A DNA stretch of 64,000 nt, from NCBI GenBank assembly GCA_949316235.1, contig OX438757.1:17671505-17735504 (forward strand), written 5' to 3'. The stretch's first letter is position 1; the number at the start of each line of letters is the position of its first letter. The position numbers and the translations under genes are program-made. Under the pieces are notes generated by a model. It did not search any database. It had not been told where the DNA came from and was given only the letters and a program-made list of their open reading frames with translations. Below are positions 62,401-64,000 of this stretch, in pieces. This stretch comes from Oegoconia quadripuncta (taxonomy: Eukaryota; Arthropoda; Insecta; Lepidoptera; Autostichidae).

Positions 62401-63524
62401 TTTTATAAATTTGTTGTTTCATGTACATGCTTAATTAAATTTAACGACCTGTTTGGTGTAGTGGTTAGAAACTCTGCTACTATACCAAAAGGTCGCGGGT
62501 TCGAATCCCGCTAGGGGCATATGTTTGTATGATGAATACAGACATGTGTTCCCGAGTTAGGGATGTTTTTCATTTATATATGTATTTATTTTCAAAAAAA
62601 AAATGCATTTCTGTAGTTTATCAACCATCTGGTATCTATAATACAAGCCTAGTTGCTTAGTGTGGAACTAGATGGCGCTGTGTGTATGTGGAAATTTAAT
62701 TTATTATTATAAATACATCTACATGCACTTCTATGTATAACACTTGAAAAATTTTGTTGTATAAAAAAAAATCTTCTGCTCATAATGATTTATTTGGAAA
62801 CCGAATTATCTCCACGAACATATAGTACGTCTTGGGAGAGATCACGTCTCAGTGCCATAAGTTACACTGGTAACACAAATTGATTAAAGACTTTCGTCTT
62901 CAAGTACCGAGGTATTTTGGACGAGAAGAAGTTATGCAGCTTCCTGCTCGAATGAATAATTCCTAAATAATATTATAAATACAAAAGTTTGGATGTTAGT
63001 GAAATCACGGTGAAACGGATGAACGGATTCGGATGAAATTTGGTATATAGGTAGAAAATACCCTGCATTTAAAACATAGGATATTCTTTATCCCGATAAA
63101 CTGAGTAGTTTCCTTGATAAAGTTATTCTACGTAGGCAAAGCCGCGAACGGAAAGCTAGTATATAATAGGTATACGTATATAAAATACGCAAAAGTATAG
63201 AAGTTCTATAAGGCGAAAATTAAGTTATATCCCGCTAGGAATCGAACCCGCAACTTTCATTTTGTAAAACTTATATTACAATACTATATAGAATAATATA
63301 TAGTCGGTAGAAGATAGAGAAAAGTCAGAAGATATAGCTGCTGTTACCACTAGCTCAGCGCCGTCCCAGGTGACCATGACGCTGGTGCCAGAGCCGCCGG
63401 CCACTGGGGTGCCGGGCTGTTTGCGGCCACGACGGGATATGGTGTAGTGGAGGGGGTCGTGGCCCTCGCGACGGATCATCTCGGGCAGGATGCGCCGGCG
63501 GGCGTTTATGAACCAGTTGCATAC
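53364..63524 (-). CDS. achi: TGIF-type TALE homeobox transcription factor, 3' four exons
   Basis: TGIF proteins bind TGTCA-type DNA and mostly repress transcription; the Drosophila pair achintya and vismay act in spermatogenesis. Exons 63524-63348, 62183-61975, 54169-53986 and 53486-53364 have agreeing phases (0, 2, 0) and give 230 residues plus stop. The first encodes the third helix of a TALE homeodomain, [16 protein letters not shown], followed by the TGIF hallmark [10 protein letters not shown]. An acidic exon, a Gly/Ala/Glu-rich exon and a C-terminus with [20 protein letters not shown] follow, the latter as I know it from fly achi/vis. The homeodomain start and N-terminus lie beyond 64000. 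Lepidoptera probably have one gene for the fly pair, so the symbol is by homology only. Confidence 0.93.
53520..53700 (-). mobile_element. S1 SINE, 3' part
   Basis: The reversed body with ACATACACACAGCGTCGTCT, ATCCATAACTCGGGTACAC and CCGTATTCATCAAACAA; the tRNA-like head is missing. Confidence 0.7.
53986..54169 (-). CDS. achi: TGIF exon: Gly/Ala/Glu-rich region
   Basis: The acceptor GTGTCCAG is followed by [13 protein letters not shown], an Ala/Gly/Glu tract ([15 protein letters not shown]) and [14 protein letters not shown], ending PLRRRLQ. The donor GTCATT is weak, phase 0. The tract has near-repeats of GGGGGC type on the DNA level, so its length probably varies between alleles. Confidence 0.8.
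54295..54730 (-). mobile_element. CR1-like LINE 3' end
   Basis: The minus strand reads [37 protein letters not shown] and a stop near 54515, then the 3' UTR with GCTCTTTTAAAAT-like reverse. It is the best-preserved C-terminus of this family here, in a TGIF intron. Confidence 0.85.
54808..55075 (-). mobile_element. S3 SINE, interrupted
   Basis: CATCATCAGCCCGTAAATAT at one end, ACCACGCTGGACCAATGC and ATTTTTATTTCTCAGGCATG at the other; about 90 bp at 54850-54940 is foreign. Confidence 0.75.
55078..55615 (+). mobile_element. LINE C-terminus and 3' UTR with (CAAA)n tail
   Basis: It reads [20 protein letters not shown] and [14 protein letters not shown] with a stop near 55205. The 3' UTR runs to AATAAAGCGTTTACAAACAA and a CAAA repeat. 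The reverse tail recurs at 61815-61855. Confidence 0.85.
55757..56086. mobile_element. family G inverted-repeat element, full length
   Basis: The ends AGGCCCGTATTAATGAAC and TCATTAATACGGGCCT. The interior has TGACCGGTCTCAAGTAAACG and AGCCTCAAGACTTGTATTGA. Confidence 0.9.
56120..56960 (-). mobile_element. S4 SINE split by a LINE end
   Basis: SINE body 56120-56369 and tRNA-like head 56928-56960 (CATTGAGCCACGGAGGCGG). The break falls inside the word AATGTTGTTTACATTGAG of the intact family. Confidence 0.85.
56370..56927 (+). mobile_element. CR1-like LINE 3' end inserted in an S4 SINE
   Basis: It reads [36 protein letters not shown], a stop, then a 3' UTR with CTTGAGTTTCTTGCTCGTTC, ending in TTTTTGACTTTGAC. 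Same family as 54295-54730. Confidence 0.88.
57472..57975 (-). mobile_element. RTE-clade LINE reverse transcriptase C-terminus
   Basis: The minus frame reads [79 protein letters not shown] and [19 protein letters not shown]. This is the conserved RTE C-terminus with a single undamaged frame of 162 codons; the 5' end is truncated. Confidence 0.95.
58150..58545 (+). mobile_element. second RTE-like LINE C-terminus
   Basis: [78 protein letters not shown] and [12 protein letters not shown] then stop, followed by TATGTATGTATG. It is intact to its stop, 5'-truncated and from another subfamily than the neighbour. Confidence 0.93.
58680..58860. mobile_element. family A inverted-repeat element, partial
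   Basis: GATGAGTTTTTTTACAGTAA, AGGTAAATGAAATAG and GATATGCGACTGGCGGCGGG. Confidence 0.7.
58915..59030. mobile_element. fragments of three repeats
   Basis: 58918-58955 is the start of the TAATATTATAAATGCAAAAG family, 58962-59008 a family G end, and 59005-59035 an S4 piece (AATCTGCCGCCAAACAGCAA). Confidence 0.6.
59036..59484. mobile_element. inverted-repeat element inside an S4 SINE
   Basis: TGTACACACGGATCATCCT near 59071 pairs with AGGGAGATCCGTGTGTACA near 59478. The interior includes a reversed tRNA-like stretch at 59240-59325 (B-box-like TTTTCGAATCCGGCTAAG on the minus strand). The surrounding S4 resumes at 59485 with ATAGCATTGTTTTGTTCCGG. Confidence 0.65.
59485..59632 (+). mobile_element. 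S4 SINE, 3' part
   Basis: GTTGTCAGCGATAAGATAGC to GTGCATGAAAAAAAAAAAG, directly followed by a family B scrap (GCCGCCAAAATCTTCCGTAA). Confidence 0.8.
59803..60133. mobile_element. family G inverted-repeat element, full length
   Basis: CTAGGCCCGTATTAATAAAC to TTATTATACGGGCCCTAG; the same CTAG word borders both ends. Confidence 0.88.
60140..60275 (+). mobile_element. LINE C-terminus fragment
   Basis: [20 protein letters not shown], then [16 protein letters not shown], a non-LTR C-terminal signature; it breaks off at a reversed LINE tail. Confidence 0.8.
60265..60395 (-). mobile_element. LINE 3' end
   Basis: Reverse complement of 37340-37472: CATTTTATTGCACAACAGAA to AAAGCGATCTCTTCCAGGCA. Confidence 0.8.
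60645..60885 (-). mobile_element. LINE C-terminus fragment
   Basis: The minus strand reads [37 protein letters not shown], then a stop in place and [11 protein letters not shown]. Confidence 0.8.
60890..61230. mobile_element. family P inverted-repeat element, second copy
   Basis: The same ends and arms as 43179-43539 in the same orientation; it differs mainly in the length of the central T-runs and one base in the right arm (GACCGTCCCC for GACCTTCCCC). Confidence 0.93.
61235..61625 (+). mobile_element. LINE 3' UTR and (TACAA)n tail
   Basis: GGTGGCTGGAAGACATCTGT, AAGGCCACCTTTGTACGTG and GCAATACAATACAATACAA. Confidence 0.65.
61975..62183 (-). CDS. achi: TGIF exon: acidic region
   Basis: The acceptor CCTCGCAG is followed by [35 protein letters not shown] and [14 protein letters not shown], ending HPAAR plus two bases. 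The donor is GTGAGT, phase 2. It is GC-rich and bounded by intron repeats. Confidence 0.85.
62450..62700 (+). mobile_element. S1 SINE, full length
   Basis: CCTGTTTGGTGTAGTGGTTA, GGTCGCGGGTTCGAATCCCG, CATCTGGTATCTATAATAC and AACTAGATGGCGCTGTGTGT. Confidence 0.92.
62705..62970. other. TGIF intron, nothing recognised
   Basis: AT-rich, without repeats that I could match. Confidence 0.4.
62972..63175. mobile_element. arthropod-wide short interspersed repeat
   Basis: AATATTATAAATACAAAAGT, GAAACGGATGAACGGATTCG, ACATAGGATATTCTTTATCC and CGTAGGCAAAGCCGCGAACG, ending GCTAGTAT. I know this pattern from many insect genomes as a non-autonomous mobile element; its class is debated. Confidence 0.65.
63348..63524 (-). 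CDS. achi: TGIF exon: homeodomain helix 3 and flank
   Basis: The acceptor TTGTCGGCAG is followed by GTATGCAACTGG. 59 codons: [34 protein letters not shown], then a Pro/Gly linker and [11 protein letters not shown]. The donor is GTAACA, phase 0. The WFINARRR core includes the DNA-reading Asn and Arg and the TALE-type Ile. Confidence 0.97.
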
Positions 63525-64000
63525 CTGCCGACAAAAATTATATCAATTAAAATTATATTAGGTCATTGCCTATGAAATTGGCGTTTTGTATGAAGAATTT
63601 CATTAAGACTGTTTTCTTCATACAAACATTTTTGAAATTTTTTTGGGAACGGCAAATCCAAATTTAGCGAAAACGTTGTGTGTATTATCGGATAACATTA
63701 AGTTAAACATAGGCAGTGTTAATTTTTAAAAGTAACCGCTTTATAAATGTTTCTGCGAATCTAAGAAATAACATGGGAAGCTCATGAAAAGAGCTGTGTT
63801 CAAGTTTTTTTTATTATGTGATTTAAGTCAGACATTAAAAAATATTTCGTGTGAAACCTTGAAAATATATTCTATTTTCCAAATAAAAAGCAAATTTGGA
63901 TATAGCTTTGAAAATCGCAGGAATTGGTACATATGATTAACGAAGAAAAAGAACTCCAATTTCATAGGTAAAGACCTAATAATTCAAACAAAGGGCAAGG
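63525..64000. other. TGIF intron reaching the window edge
   Basis: AT-rich; the exon encoding homeodomain helices 1 and 2 is expected further right. Nothing was recognised. Confidence 0.5.

Noticed and set aside
62457..62520. tRNA gene with B box GGTTCGAATCCCG
   Set aside because: The cloverleaf is incomplete, and the same head recurs with a common 180-bp body and A-rich stretch, so it is the head of the S1 SINE. The same reasoning applies to the S2, S3 and S4 heads.

Overview
The window is a piece of a repeat-rich, AT-rich insect nuclear genome, almost certainly a moth or butterfly (Lepidoptera). The reasons are intron-split animal genes with GT-AG junctions, tRNA-headed SINEs whose internal arms read like Pol III boxes A and B, many 5'-truncated LINE 3' ends with (TACAA)n, (CAAA)n or (TTTTGA)n tails, and dozens of small inverted-repeat elements. 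Most open frames in it are chance or transposon-derived; the real genes appear only when short exons are joined by matching splice phase.

Three host genes can be read. (1) Positions 10126 down to 2179, minus strand: seven phase-consistent exons of RNA 3'-terminal phosphate cyclase (Rtca), from the start codon to about residue 293; the last exon, expected to carry the catalytic histidine, lies off the left edge. (2) Positions 17623 to 34902, plus strand: a RAD52-family DNA-annealing protein. Three exons encode the RAD52 fold and a proline-rich tail, and two exons beyond an 11-kb transposon-filled intron carry the Arg/Gln-rich motif found in the C-terminal half of vertebrate RAD52. (3) Positions 63524 down to 53364, minus strand: the 3' half of a TGIF-type TALE homeobox gene (Drosophila achintya/vismay), four exons with agreeing phases; its 5' exons lie off the right edge.

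The mobile fraction holds one apparently intact recombinase gene at 12027-13336: a two-exon Crypton-like tyrosine recombinase with the full R..HxxR..W..Y set. A 1.5-kb element at 35351-36853 has 29-bp terminal inverted repeats, a 6-bp target duplication and a THAP-domain first exon, so it looks like an internally deleted THAP-class DNA transposon. Other notable pieces are a 5'-truncated LINE at 14559-15297 flanked by 340-bp direct repeats, a Harbinger-type element at 47237-47758 with the start of a transposase, RTE and CR1-like LINE ends, four SINE families (called S1 to S4 below), about ten families of inverted-repeat elements, a 49-bp minisatellite at 44243-44966 and a 44-bp tandem repeat at the left edge.

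Layout: 1-2178 nested repeats; 2179-10126 Rtca; 10127-17622 the recombinase gene, the LINE with duplicated flanks and unexplained sequence; 17623-34902 RAD52 and its repeat-filled introns; 34903-53363 intergenic, entirely transposons, satellites and unassigned AT-rich DNA, including the THAP element; 53364-63524 the TGIF gene with repeat-filled introns; 63525-64000 intron. The three host genes share no pathway. The novelty here is in the transposon biology (recombinase gene, THAP element, duplicated LINE flanks, repeated insertion at one target word) and in the diverged RAD52.
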